Below are positions 44,341-55,464 of a stretch of 64,000 nt of DNA, one piece after another. The notes below the pieces were generated by a model. That model had not been told where the DNA came from. It did not search any database and saw nothing but the letters and a program-made list of their open reading frames with translations. This DNA comes from Silene latifolia (lineage: Eukaryota; Streptophyta; Magnoliopsida; Caryophyllales; Caryophyllaceae). Where the stretch lies: contig NC_133536.1 in the NCBI RefSeq assembly GCF_048544455.1, forward strand, positions 38,396,652 through 38,460,651, given 5' to 3'. Within the stretch, counting starts at the first letter, position 1. Every line of letters starts with the position of its first letter. A program made the position numbers and the translations under genes.

Positions 44341-45131
44341 GTATTTTAATTTGCCTTTTAACTATATAGTATATATTAACTAAATTCCTACGCCACTTTA
44401 GCCCTTCACCCCAATCTCCCTCATATCCCTTATCGGTGTGCAGCAAACACTGCTACCATACATTTTCCTCCTCCAACCATCTCACTCAATCTTACCTTTG
44501 CTTGACTCTTATGAAATATGTGCGTATAATTATGTCCAAAATTTCCTTTTAATTATATTTTCACTCTTTAATGGTTAATAATTGTATATCTATTTTATTT
44601 TTAAGTTTATTTCTACTTTATTTATTTATTACTTATTTACGTAGATCTAATACTTTCATTAATATATTGAAGTCATCCATGAACTCTTTTTCCCATCAAA
44701 TATTAATTTCTATTTTTTAATTATTTTTTTTTACCTTTTTCTTCAGCTTTAATATTCATAATTTTTAATAGTAATTAGTAATGAACCCTTTTTGGTATTT
44801 TTTTTTAGTTTAAATAGTATTTTCAATCAATTATTTTATTTATTTTTCATAATTATTTTTTTTATTGTTAGTGCATGCATTATTATAGATGTAGATCTAG
44901 AAAATTAGAGATTTTTAATTATTTTAGTTTAGTTTATTCATCCAAATATTTGTTCATAATTTCAATGATATTATTTGGCTAATCTTTTAAATAGTACTTT
45001 GACATAACTAAAATATTTTTATTTCAAAATTTTTTTCTCTTTTGTTATTTGTTTTCTCGTATTTTTAAATAACTTATTTCTTATTAATTTCATTTTCTTG
45101 TAGTTTTTTATTTTAAATAAATAATTGGCTA
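44341..45131. other. AT-rich DNA with copy B of the 390-base repeat
   Basis: No gene supported. Bases 44785-45164 match 31605-31997 and run straight into the left end of the inverted-repeat element at 45132. Confidence 0.65.
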
Positions 45132-46198
45132 TTATAAATTTAGGGTTTTTCTCTCTTATACCCCCAAACTTTTCACTTTTCTAAGTTGTACCCTCGCATA
45201 TCAAATATTATTAATTGTACCCCTAAACTCAATTAATTGTTCCCAACCGTGCCCAATCTGCTGTATTCCGTCAAATGTTGGCGTTAAGTGGCAACAAGAC
45301 ACGCGTGGAATTTCCAACATGGCTTTTCCTTTTTTCCTCTAAACTTTCCCTCCATTTTTTTCAATCTTCTCCCTCCATAACTTCTCCAATACTTCCCTTA
45401 TATAATACATTCATTCCTCAATCTTTATTCATTAATCCTCCAATATTCTTCACCCTCTTTTTTTGTACCTTATTTTCTTTTAATTATTCATCTCACTTTT
45501 TTAATTATGTGGTCTTCTTCATCTATATTTGGTAGACATTGCATCTTTTGTAAACATTGCCTTATTTTGGTTAAATGATGCAAACCTTCAATTGAATAAA
45601 ACAGTACATCTTTTTAATGGAACAACAAACCATTCTTTTCCATTAAATTTCAAGTTTTTTGTCATTACATTTTAATAACCACGACTAATACAACAAAGAT
45701 GAAAAACAAAGCATTAAACATCAAGATAAACCTCATAAAGGTAGCTAGTTCTTGATAAACAAAGCATTAAACATGTACTATCTTCTTCCTTCTCCAATTG
45801 TTAGATGAAGAAAACATTAAAATGGTGAGATGAATAACTAAAATAAAATAAGGTACAAAAAAAATAAGGGTGAAGAATATTGGAAGATTAATGAAATAAA
45901 GATTGAGGGATGAATGTATTATATAAGGGAAGTAATGGAGAAGTTATGGAGGGAAAATATTGAAAAAATTGGAGGGAAAAGTTTAGAGGAAAAAAAGGAA
46001 ATGTCGTGTTGGAAATCCCATGCGTGCCATGTTCGCAATTAACGTCAACATTTGACGGAATAGGGTAGATTGGGCACGGTTGGGAACAACTATTTGAGTT
46101 TAGGGGTACAATTTGTAATGTGTTATACGCGAGGGTACAACTTAGAAAAGTGAAAAGTTCAGGGGTACAAGAGAGAAAAACTCATAAATTTATAAGCA
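45132..46198. mobile_element. Long-terminal-inverted-repeat element, non-coding
   Basis: The left arm (about 45132-45510) and right arm (about 45825-46198) are reverse complements with small differences. Shared words include TTCACTTTTCTAAGTTGTAC, CCCAATCTGCTGTATTCCGTC-like text and CTTCTCCAATACTTCCCTTA. The unique centre is about 300 bases. No transposase is encoded. The RNA of either strand would fold into a hairpin of about 370 base pairs, a potential small-RNA source. The frame at 45275-45535 lies inside an arm and is not supported as a gene. Confidence 0.8.
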
Positions 46199-46432
46199 AA
46201 TTACCTTTATTACCCTAGTAATAGTATATTCGAAAAATTACTGTGTAAAAATGCAAAGCAAATGTATGATTTTGTATTGTTTGTATTAAAATTTGGCACC
46301 TCTTAAATTATAGGAGAGAGAGTAATTAACATAAGAGAGAGACTAATTAATCTCTAAAAAACGTGGGTCTCTATAGCAGATTTTTTTTTTTTACTTCTTC
46401 ACTCCATGAACAGGAACCAATAGGAAATCTTA

Positions 46433-46725
46433 GGAGTCGTTTGGTTGACAATGGAAAATTGCAATGCTCGGGAAGATTCAATTACTATGTTATTTTATTT
46501 CATGTGAATTTTGGAAAGTTGTTTGGTTGCATGTGAGAACTCTAATTTCATAGGAACTTTCACTTACCTAGGGGGCTCTAGGTAAGCAAGTTCCTCCATT
46601 ATGGAGGAATTAGAGTTCCTAGGAATTTCCAATTCATGTGAATTGGGGCAACCAAACACGTAGCTATTTTTTAGCTTCCCATGAATTACAATTCATGTGT
46701 TTTTTACGGGCAACCAAACAAGTCT
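46433..46725. mobile_element. Tourist-like MITE (PIF/Harbinger type)
   Basis: 293 bases with terminal inverted repeats GGAGTCGTTTGGTTG and AGACTTGTTTGGTTG (about 12 of 15 match), flanked by TTA on both sides (46430-46432 and 46726-46728), the target duplication expected for Tourist elements. It contains inner inverted repeats such as CACTTACCTAG/CTAGGTAAG. No coding capacity. Confidence 0.65.
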
Positions 46726-46728
46726 TTA

Positions 46729-47600
46729 GAATACGACTTGAGTTGAGGAGAGAGGGTAATTAATTGGCATGTAGAACGTGGTGGGGGCCATATGTAGATT
46801 ACATTTCTGAAACTCAGCAACTAATGGGAAGTCTCGAAAAGACTTTCCTTTTATACAATGTAGATTGTATCATTGTATGTACTCTTTTTTTTTAACTAAT
46901 CTTTTCAAGTAAATAAAAAAAAAATTCTTTATAAAACCCAAGATAGTTATAATTATAAGATGCGTAGTTGAGAGATAGTTAAATAATTGAATAGGGGGAT
47001 GAGCTATATTCCATAGATATAGGGATCATATCATAACAAACTACTAAGGTCAAGAAATAAAGTATGCAACCATTGTATTGCAGACTTACACACGATTGGT
47101 TACGAAGAGGTAAATAATTGGTCAAGTGATGTACGCTAAGCTCATGAGTAGGGATTGAAACTCTAGTCTCATTGTTATGAGATAAGGTAGATCGTAGATG
47201 GAACAATTTGCCATAGGTAGGTGACTGGGTGTGTAATTGTGTACTCCATATATGCACTTGAGTATTTGAATTCAAAAATAAACATTATAACATAGATCTT
47301 GGATGGAGGCATACACTTTTATCTTTTCTGATTTTGTTCCACATTTGATAAGTGAATTATTGTTATAAAATTAGATATAAAAACTATATGGAGGGAATTA
47401 ATAAAAAATGGATTATACATCAGATGTAATACCTCCAAGGGTATAAGAGTCTTTTTACCCATTTAAAAACAAATAAAATCCCATCAAATTTCGTAACCTA
47501 ATCAACCCATATTTAGGGAGTGGTAGTTATAAACACTTCACTTCCAGCAACATCGCGTTTTTCCCAAACTCTACACAAAAAATACAAAACAAAATTAATT
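46729..47600. other. AT-rich intergenic DNA
   Basis: I see no gene, repeat family or RNA gene here. A 98-codon minus-strand frame at 46979-47275 has no recognisable features. Confidence 0.5.
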
Positions 47601-47623
47601 ATTAGATTAACCAGCAATCATCA

Positions 47624-47747
47624 ATGAGAGAGGTTTCAACAAATATGATGCAATTGGTATCGATGAATGAAATGCGTATGACAGAATCATCAACAATTGA
47701 TGAAGAAATGGAAGATGAAGACATTAATCATAATTCTTCTATATCAG
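47624..47747 (+). other. Possible first exon of an interrupted host gene
   Basis: The ATG frame encodes an acidic, Met- and Ser-rich start (EEMEDEDINHNSS) and ends at a plausible donor ATCAG|GTATCT at 47747/47748. Its composition reminds me of N-termini of FAR1-related proteins, but nothing specific supports this. Downstream DNA is a GAT/GTT microsatellite and GCTCAAAA-rich sequence, then the LTR element at 48209. Low confidence; it may be chance. Confidence 0.25.
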
Positions 47748-47833
47748 GTATCTCATTGTGTTTGATTATTTCGAACTACAAAAGTTTAATTAAGATCATC
47801 GAAGTATGATAATTAAAAACATTACAAATATTG

Positions 47834-47835
47834 GT

Positions 47836-47889
<54 letters not shown>

Positions 47890-47922
47890 AGTTGTTGTTG
47901 TTGTTGTTGTTGTTGTTGCTGC
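47834..47922. repeat. GAT and GTT trinucleotide microsatellites
   Basis: About 17 GAT units, with one GGT interruption, followed by about 10 GTT units. The poly-Asp/poly-Val frame through them is an artefact of the repeats. Confidence 0.92.
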
Positions 47923-48208
47923 AACCGTTTTTGTTTTTGTTGTACCATTGACAACGGTAATTATTATGTTTGATGCTCAGAAAGTTTCATATAATGATGA
48001 AAATCTCACGTTAGTCTGGTATAATGTTCGAAATTGGATTTGTCATTTTTGAAAATGATTGTTAGGGTATTCGAAATTTTTTGTGTAAAAGCTCAAAAAA
48101 CGGAACTATGGTGAAAGCTCATAAAATTCTTTAGGATGCTCAAAAACGCTTGTGTATTGCTCAAAAATTATGTTTGGTAAAATGCACCAAAATTCTGGTT
48201 TAATGCTC

Positions 48209-49545
48209 TGTAACAACCCCATATACCGAGGAGCCTTAAAAAGACCTTCCCAAGCATATAAGGGCGTTACCATCTCGGTTGTCCGAGGACAGTAATAATG
48301 AAATGTCGATAAAAGAACGATTAAGTTATATTACACTGGATGACAAACTACTAATATAAATAAGATACAACTCAAAACCACTATCAGTTACAAGAACTAA
48401 TTCAATCGTGACTCGTGAGAGACTTATCCCGCCAAGCACCCAGATGACATCAAGATCACAACCTGCTAAGACTGACTGCTCACCATAACGGATCACGGCA
48501 GACACAACAGAAACAGACAACAAGACAAAACCACACAAGGTCAGTAACTGAGAAATACACCAACAACCACAGACACAACGCAAGTACACAAACATACACA
48601 CACCACACCTCCAATCAATCACCGTCACCGATTGTCCACAGGACCAGCCCTGCCAGTGGGGGACCGCAGCCGTTTCCACCAAAGCCCCGCTCATCAAACT
48701 GAGCGATAAACCATGTCCATTAATGTGCACATTCCCTCCCGTGGCGGATTCCACGGAGGGCGAACTACGGGCGTGAAGCCACTCCCGCAAGTGACTCCAC
48801 TCAGCCGATGACGCACCTCGAGTTCCATAGACAAACAATCACAATCAGCATGACCACAACAACGTTAATCGAAACAACACAACACCAATCCAATACCACA
48901 GTTAATCAATCATACCGACACTACATCAACTGAACCACATCAAAAGACACACTAGACAACCAATAGTACTGAGTAAGCGAACCTACCTTTAGCTAACCGC
49001 AACGATTTCGCGTCCAATCACTTGATACCAATCAACCAAGCAACACACCTATACAAACAGTACAACCATCTATCACTATCACTATAACCCTAACTGAAAC
49101 AACAACGACAATGATGATGACGATGACATACCTACGCATAGCAATCCGGCGTTAAGACCGCTACTCGACTCAAGCAACCCATCCCCATGGCATACGCATC
49201 CTCAAGGACCTCAAAATAAGGAACTATGGTGAAGGGAAGAAGAAGAGACTGCATCTAGATTTAGGGGAGAGAGGCGGAAATGATTTGAGGCTTCACGAAA
49301 CACGATATATAATTCCCCGCTGCATAGCCGTTACTCGATCGAGTAACTGACTTACTCAATCGAGTGACTCCTACTCGATCGAGCTCCCAAGCTACTCGAT
49401 CGAGTAGCCTCCGCTAGATCGAGTAGCACACAAACTAAAGCTCCCACCGTCACCAGTCATCGCTCGTAAGGTTTCCAAAAGTCAAGATATGTCTCTAAGG
49501 TCAGTCAACGTCGGTCAACGGGTCCCTAAAAGGACGGGTATTATA
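48209..49545 (-). repeat. 3' LTR of second Tekay-like element
   Basis: 1337 bases. It carries a roughly 22-base segment near 48632 absent from the partner. Contains the palindrome cluster (about 49328-49430) and, on the minus strand just downstream of it, a TATATA box near 49303-49312. A 170-codon frame at 48326-48838 lies within it but is broken in the partner LTR. Confidence 0.85.
49328..49430. repeat. ACTCGATCGAGT palindrome cluster in LTR U3
   Basis: Copies near 49331, 49352 (CTCAATCGAGT), 49371, 49393 and a decayed CTAGATCGAGTA at 49414. On the minus strand the cluster is immediately upstream of the TATATA box. Confidence 0.85.
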
Positions 49546-50677
49546 GTCTTCCCCTCTTAAAAAGAACTTCGTCCCCGAAGTTCGACTCATCCTCCCCCGC
49601 GACATAAAGCAAAGGAACCAAGGTCAACACCACCGCTCACCCGACATAGGTCAACATTACCGTTTAAGAATACCATCCCCCTATGTATGTTCATCAGACA
49701 TCATCATCATCTACCTTAGCACATAATACACAACACGACTTCCAACGAAATACCAACTTCCTTTTTTAATTGCCGAACACCCACATCAACCCCAAGGACG
49801 ACTAACTCGACTATCACTTGCACTTACTACACAATATTATTCAAGCGTACACCAACACAATCATCAGACTACACTTTCATCCATTACTTGCCAACGATTA
49901 CCAGTTACAAAATGCACAGAACAACGGTCCTACCACAGTTTCGCAAGAATACAGTGTTCATTCCACTCAATTATTTTAGCCACACAACACAATTCTACTA
50001 ATAGCAACTCCACTACCGCTAATAACATCTAATTCTCATGACAACATAACAAATAATTACTGAAAATAAAGTATAACGACATGCTATTTTATTCAACAAT
50101 TATAAACTCTTACTCAATTACACAATAATCACTATAAAACTATTCAAACAAACTTTCAACACACTATAAATGTCATGCAGATACTATAAAATATCACGAA
50201 AATACTATAAAATTGTTATAATTATGTCATTTTTTCTTTGCGACATTACTCTTCGCCTCTTAAAAGGAACTTTGTCCCCGAAGTTCACCATCAAACACTT
50301 TCCTGTCACACAACCGACACATAACATATCACATTGACATTACTTACAAATTACAACGCAAAACTTGACTCATGTCAACCAATACACTTATTGATGGTAC
50401 ACAAATTTGACTCGTAGAAATATAAACCACTGAAAGCGGATATCACAAGATATACCATTACCAACTAGCAGTCAAGCCATCTATTGCTTTGCTATATGAT
50501 CACACCAATTATGCAATGAAATTATAATCAATGTACACTACCTTTCTAATGCGGCCTGATACAGAATACAAATTATATAAATACCACATAGTGTTGTACA
50601 AAATAACCAATAATATGCATGTTCGACTCATGACAGTCACAACACTTTCTTGACACTACGTAAACACGGCTCACGTG

Positions 50678-50740
<63 letters not shown>

Positions 50741-52017
50741 GCGGGTTCAGGTACGAACTGCCTTAACGTACGAACCGTACGAACTAGCTTAATTAGGCAG
50801 TTTTTTTTTTTAGATACACTTTATCTACTTTCCATATACACCTCTTATTCAGATACATCTTATAACATATCTAGATACACTTTTTCTACACTAAAATTTT
50901 TACATATTTTTTTTGGGAGTTTTAAGACCAACTCCGAGATACATTTTTTACTAGTTGGAGCAACTCGGTCGAGTTTTCGCTGGCAGATCTAATATTTCGA
51001 TGTTATAGCTTCCTAACTAGATTGAATGAGGTCTACTCGATATAGTAGATACTCTTACTCGGTCGAGCAAGAATGAGAACGAGGTCAAAAGTTACGGATT
51101 TGAGTAACGGTTCCTGCAAAACAACAATTGGTGTCGATTCCAAAATGAATTCGGAAATCGTCACAGATTATTATATTCATTCATGACGTATTACTACTAC
51201 TCAAATGCAACATATCGATCTAACAAACATATCACTTCATTCAACACATTTTACTTCATTTTCTGACAACATTACGCAACCAATTGACTATACTATTAAC
51301 TTTCGCATGCATACATTCAACACATTTCTTTATGTCTAATCATGTATTTGTAACTTCAACAATACAACTAATAATTATATCAATCTAAGCATTTATCTAA
51401 TATTTAACCATCCTTTATCATCCAAGATTACTAGTAATTTAACCGTGTCACAACCAATTATCAACTAGATTACTCAATTCAACTATGCCATATCACGGAA
51501 GCATTCAACCATTCATCCATCACACTTACCAAATACTACTTTGACCAACGTTACAACTAATTCAAACTTACCACTTACCATCACCACCACATACAAGACT
51601 TATAATTCTTTTATACTAATGCACATAGAACGATTTAGAAAGCATTACTATTGCCACACCACACAATACTATCACATACTATAGACACTTCACGCTTCCA
51701 CTACTCCCATGTACACCTCTACTTAAGCAAAGATTTTCACAGTTTCTCATCACCATTACGCACACTAGCATTTATAAAGACTCCATCACAAACAATTCTA
51801 ACACAACCGTAATACACACAAGGCACAAAATTTCCGACTCGACATTACCATACCCGGTCACAGGCTTAAGCATAATGGGGCCATGATTTTGAAATGAGGG
51901 CGCCTACTCACCCCAAAATCTAGCATCAGCTGGGGCTCCCAAGATACATACACCAGGTTCATTTTATTAGACTCACTATGTTCATTAGGCTCATTTGTTA
52001 TATGTTCCAAATTCGTC
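49546..52017 (-). other. Interior of second Tekay-like element
   Basis: Non-coding. The GAACTTCG/CGAAGTTC hairpin plus purine tract occurs at 49553-49582 next to the LTR and again at 50255-50290. A TA microsatellite (50682-50738) is followed by GGGGCGGGTTCAGGTACGAACT and a T-rich stretch, which looks like a small inserted element. Degenerate TCGGTCGAGT/ACTCGGTCGAG words at 50966-51070 correspond to the interior palindrome cluster of the related element. Confidence 0.6.
50682..50738. repeat. TA dinucleotide microsatellite
   Basis: About 27 TA units; sequence change is abrupt at 50739. Confidence 0.95.
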
Positions 52018-52029
52018 GCTCTGATACCA
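52018..52029 (-). other. Primer-binding site, initiator Met tRNA type
   Basis: On the minus strand TGGTATCAGAGC, an exact match to the common plant initiator Met tRNA site. Confidence 0.85.
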
Positions 52030-52032
52030 CTT

Positions 52033-53340
52033 TGTAACACCCCCATATACGAAGGAGCCTTAAAAAGACTTTCCCTAGCATATAAGGGTGTTACCATCTC
52101 GGTTGTCCGAGGACATTAATAATCAAATGTAGATAAAAGAACAATTAAGTTATATTACAGTGGTTGACAAACTACTGATATAAATAAGATACAACTCAAA
52201 ACCACTATCAGCTACAAGAACTACTTTAGTCGTGACTCGTGAGAGACTCATCCCGCCAAGCACCCAGATGACATCCAGATCACAACCTGCTAAGACTGAC
52301 TGCTCACCATAAGGGATCACGGCAGACACAACAGAAAAAAACAACAAGACAAAAACACACAAGGTCAGTAACTGAGGAAGACACCAACAACCACAAACAC
52401 AACGCAAGTACACAAACATACAACACCACATTTCTAATCAATCACTGTCACCTGCCAGTGGGGGACCGCAGTCGTTCCCACCTAAGCCCCGCTCATCAAA
52501 CTGAGCGATAAACCCATGTCCATTAATGTGCACATCCCCTCCCGTGGCCGGTTCCACGGAGGGCGAACTACGGGCGTGAAGCCACTCCCGCAAGTGACTC
52601 CACTCAGCCGAGGACGCACCTCGAGAACCATACACAAACAATCACAATCATCTGCACCACAACAACGTCAATCGAAACAACACAACACCAACCAAATACC
52701 ACAATCAATCAATCATACCGACGCTACATCAACCAAACCACATCAAAAGACACACTAGACAACCAACAGTACTGAGTAGGCGAACCTACCTTTAGCCAAC
52801 CGCAGTGATTACGCGTCCAATCACTTGATACCAATCAACCAAGCAACACACCTATATAAATAGTACAACCATCTATCACTATCACTATTACCCTTACTGA
52901 AACAACAACGACAATGATGATGATGATGATGACATACCTACGCATAGCAATCCGACGTCAAGACCGCTATTCGACTCAAGCAACCCATCCCCATGGCATA
53001 CGCATCTCAATGACCTCAAAAGAAGGAACTATGGTGAAGGGAAGAAGAAGAGACTGCATCTAGGTTTAGGGGAGAGAGACGGAAATGATTTGAGGTTTCA
53101 CGAAACACGATATATAATTCCCCTCTGCATACCAGTTACTCGATCGAGTAACCGACTTACTCGATCGAGTGACCCCTACTCGATCGAACTCCCAAGCTAC
53201 TCGATCGAGTATCCTCCGCTAAATCGAGTAACACACAAACTAAAGCTCCCACCGTCACCAGTCATCGCTCGTAAGGTTTCCGAAAGTTAAGATATGTCTC
53301 TAAGGTCGGTCAACGGGTCCCTAAAAGGATGGGTATTATA
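52033..53340 (-). repeat. 5' LTR of second Tekay-like element
   Basis: 1308 bases, partner of 48209-49545. It has the palindrome cluster near 53136-53230 and a TATATA box on the minus strand near 53109-53115. Differences from the partner include the 22-base gap noted there and a missing GTCAACGTC-type segment near 53303. Confidence 0.85.
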
Positions 53341-53345
53341 TGCTC

Positions 53346-54012
53346 AAAAAGCGAGCTATATAAATTAATGAACTAGAAACTTATAAACATGTTGTTATGG
53401 TGCAAAGTCATGTCCCGCATTGTTAGAATAAAGATGGAAGATCATCTTTATAAGTGTCTAAAAAATATTATAGTATGAGGCCTTTTGGTAAGGAATTCAA
53501 GAGTAAATCCGTGAGGGCTTGGCCCAAAGAGGACAATATCGTACTATTATGAGTAGTGGACACCAACGCAACAGAGGCCCAACACGAGGTATTCAAGCTT
53601 CCGCACAACAAGTTGTATCACAGCCCAAGGTTAAATTTGGGCATGGGTCCTATAATATTCTAATGGTGTAGCTTGGTGAGTGGAATAGATAGCATTTGCG
53701 AGTCCCAAATACGTGGGCTCGATATGGCAGATCATTTGCAAATTTTAAGTCCTGGAGAATACGTTGGTGAAGCATCTAGTCAAGACTCCATGGCACTTGA
53801 ACTTGCCATCAATCGCATCACACTCTAGTCACTTCGAGACGTCACCTCATACAAGTGACTATGGGCGAATACTATGTTAATCCGTGTTCACTTTAACGGG
53901 GTTCAATTGTCACTACAACCCGTTTGGATGTAACAATGTATAAAGAAAAGATAAAAGACAAATGCGATTGTGAACATGAACACGAAACAACCCTTTTATT
54001 TCATTTCAAAAT
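53346..54012 (-). other. 3' part of copia element or flanking repeat, boundary unclear
   Basis: The 3' side of the copia pol frame. No copy of the 5' LTR (which would end in CATATTCCAACA on the + strand) is present, so the 3' LTR is missing. A segment at about 53510-53560 (GTGAGGGCTTGGCCCAAAG) looks like a widespread plant repeat, seen by memory only. No gene supported. Confidence 0.45.
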
Positions 54013-55407
54013 CTAACATAAACTTGGTACACGTTTAAGTCCCATGGATGCAACATGTCCATCATGCTTGGCCTGCGATAAAGGCTTGGTGAGCGGATCG
54101 GCTATATTGTCATCCGTCCCAACCTTACAAATCGCAATTTCCTTTCTTTCAATGAAATCTCTAATTACATGATATTTTCTAAGTACATGTCTAGATCTAT
54201 TACTAGACTTTAGCTCTTTAGCTTGGAATATTGTCCCACTATTATCACAATAGAGAGTGATGGGATCATTGGCGGTAGGTACTACTCTTAGACCTTCCGT
54301 GAATGGTCTGATCCACACAGCTTCCTTGGCAGCTTCTGATGCTGCAATGTACTCAGCCTCCGTAGTTGAATCCGTAGTCACGGCTTCCTTGAAGCTTCTC
54401 CAGCTAACGGCACCACCATTGAGCATGAAAACGAAACCAGCTTGTGATTTCATGTCATCTCTATCCGTTTGGAAACTTGAGTCCGTGTATCCATTAACAC
54501 GTAGCTCGGTGTCTCCTCCAAACACTAAGATAGAATCCTTAGTTCTTCTCAAGTACTTAAGGATGTTCTTGACGGCTATCCATTGAATCTCTCCTGGATT
54601 TCCTTGATATCTACTCGTCATGCTCAAGTCATACGAGATATCAGGACGTGTGCATATCATGGCGTACATGAGTGATCCAACAGCGGAAGCATAAGGGATC
54701 ATCTTCATGCATTTAACATCATGAGGTTCGGAGGGAGATTGAGACTTGCTCAATATTATCCCAGTTACCATAGGTACCAATCCCCTTTTTGATTTGTCTA
54801 TGCTGAATCGTCGAAAAATCTTATCAACATAAGACTCTTGACTTAATGCCAATATCCTCTTGGATATATCTTTATGGATCCAGATACCTAATATGCGTTG
54901 TGCTTCTCCTAAATCCTTCATTTGGAAGTGGTTACCTAACCACTTCTTAACAGAAGACAACATCGGAATATCATTTCCAATGAGTAGTATGTCATCGACA
55001 TACAAGATTAGGAACACAACATTGCTCCCACTAAATTTCATGTATAAACATGGTTCCTCAACACTTCGAGTGAAACCATTCTCTTTTATCACATGATTGA
55101 ATCGATGATTCCAATTTCTAGATGCTTGCTTAAGACCATAAATGGATCTCTTAAGCTTGCACACTTTGTTAGGATTTTTAGAATCAACAAAACCTTCGGG
55201 TTGTATCATGTACACCTCCTCTTCTAAACGCCCATTTAGAAAAGCGGTTTTGACATCCATTTTCCATATTTCATAATCATGAAATGCGGCAATCGCTAAC
55301 AAAATCCGTATGGATCTTAGCATGGCTACGGGGGCGAAGGTCTCATCGTAATGGAGACCTGTCTCATCGTAATGGAGACCTTGGACTTGGGTAAATCCTT
55401 TTGCCAC
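54013..55407 (-). CDS. Copia reverse transcriptase and RNase H
   Basis: 464 residues. RT: ETFAPVAMLRSIRILLA, MDVKTAFLNG (first catalytic Asp), YGLKQASRNW and catalytic YVDDILLIG near 138-146. RNase H: GYTDSSFQTD, AEYIAASEA, YCDNSGTI and SRHVLRKYH; ends in the usual ADPLTKPL followed by a short tail. It is the same frame as the upstream protease-integrase piece, separated only by one TGA. A 21-base tandem duplication (55340-55381) repeats GLHYDET near the start. Confidence 0.9.
   Translation of the reverse strand: MAKGFTQVQGLHYDETGLHYDETFAPVAMLRSIRILLAIAAFHDYEIWKMDVKTAFLNGRLEEEVYMIQPEGFVDSKNPNKVCKLKRSIYGLKQASRNWNHRFNHVIKENGFTRSVEEPCLYMKFSGSNVVFLILYVDDILLIGNDIPMLSSVKKWLGNHFQMKDLGEAQRILGIWIHKDISKRILALSQESYVDKIFRRFSIDKSKRGLVPMVTGIILSKSQSPSEPHDVKCMKMIPYASAVGSLMYAMICTRPDISYDLSMTSRYQGNPGEIQWIAVKNILKYLRRTKDSILVFGGDTELRVNGYTDSSFQTDRDDMKSQAGFVFMLNGGAVSWRSFKEAVTTDSTTEAEYIAASEAAKEAVWIRPFTEGLRVVPTANDPITLYCDNSGTIFQAKELKSSNRSRHVLRKYHVIRDFIERKEIAICKVGTDDNIADPLTKPLSQAKHDGHVASMGLKRVPSLC
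55340..55381. repeat. 21-base perfect tandem duplication in copia RT
   Basis: Two identical adjacent units beginning GTCTCATCGTAATGG keep the frame and repeat seven residues (GLHYDET). Confidence 0.95.
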
Positions 55408-55464
55408 TAGCCTAGCTTTGTAGACATCATCATGTCCTTCTATGCCATTCTTGACTTTGAAAAT

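Larger units (their letters stand above)
48209..53340 (-). mobile_element. Tekay-like non-coding LTR element (LARD-like)
   Basis: Two LTRs (48209-49545 and 52033-53340) enclose 2.49 kb without any coding frame. The primer-binding site (TGGTATCAGAGC on the minus strand, 52018-52029) is 3 bases from the LTR, and a polypurine tract (CTTTTTAAGAGGGGAAGAC on the minus strand) adjoins the other LTR at 49546-49564. Perfect 5-base target duplication TGCTC (48204-48208 and 53341-53345). The LTRs are related to those at 12482 and 30000. The LTRs start TATAAT rather than TG on the minus strand in both copies, so the parent already had this altered end. Confidence 0.88.

Noticed and set aside
45275..45535. 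86-codon frame in the left arm of the inverted repeat
   Set aside because: It is inside a mobile-element arm, Phe/Ser-rich from T-rich DNA, with no domain.
47831..48052. Poly-Asp/poly-Val frame
   Set aside because: Produced by GAT and GTT microsatellites; no other protein features.
48326..48838. 170-codon minus-strand frame with Cys-rich middle
   Set aside because: It lies within an LTR and is broken into two in the partner LTR (52150-52641), so it is chance openness of LTR sequence.
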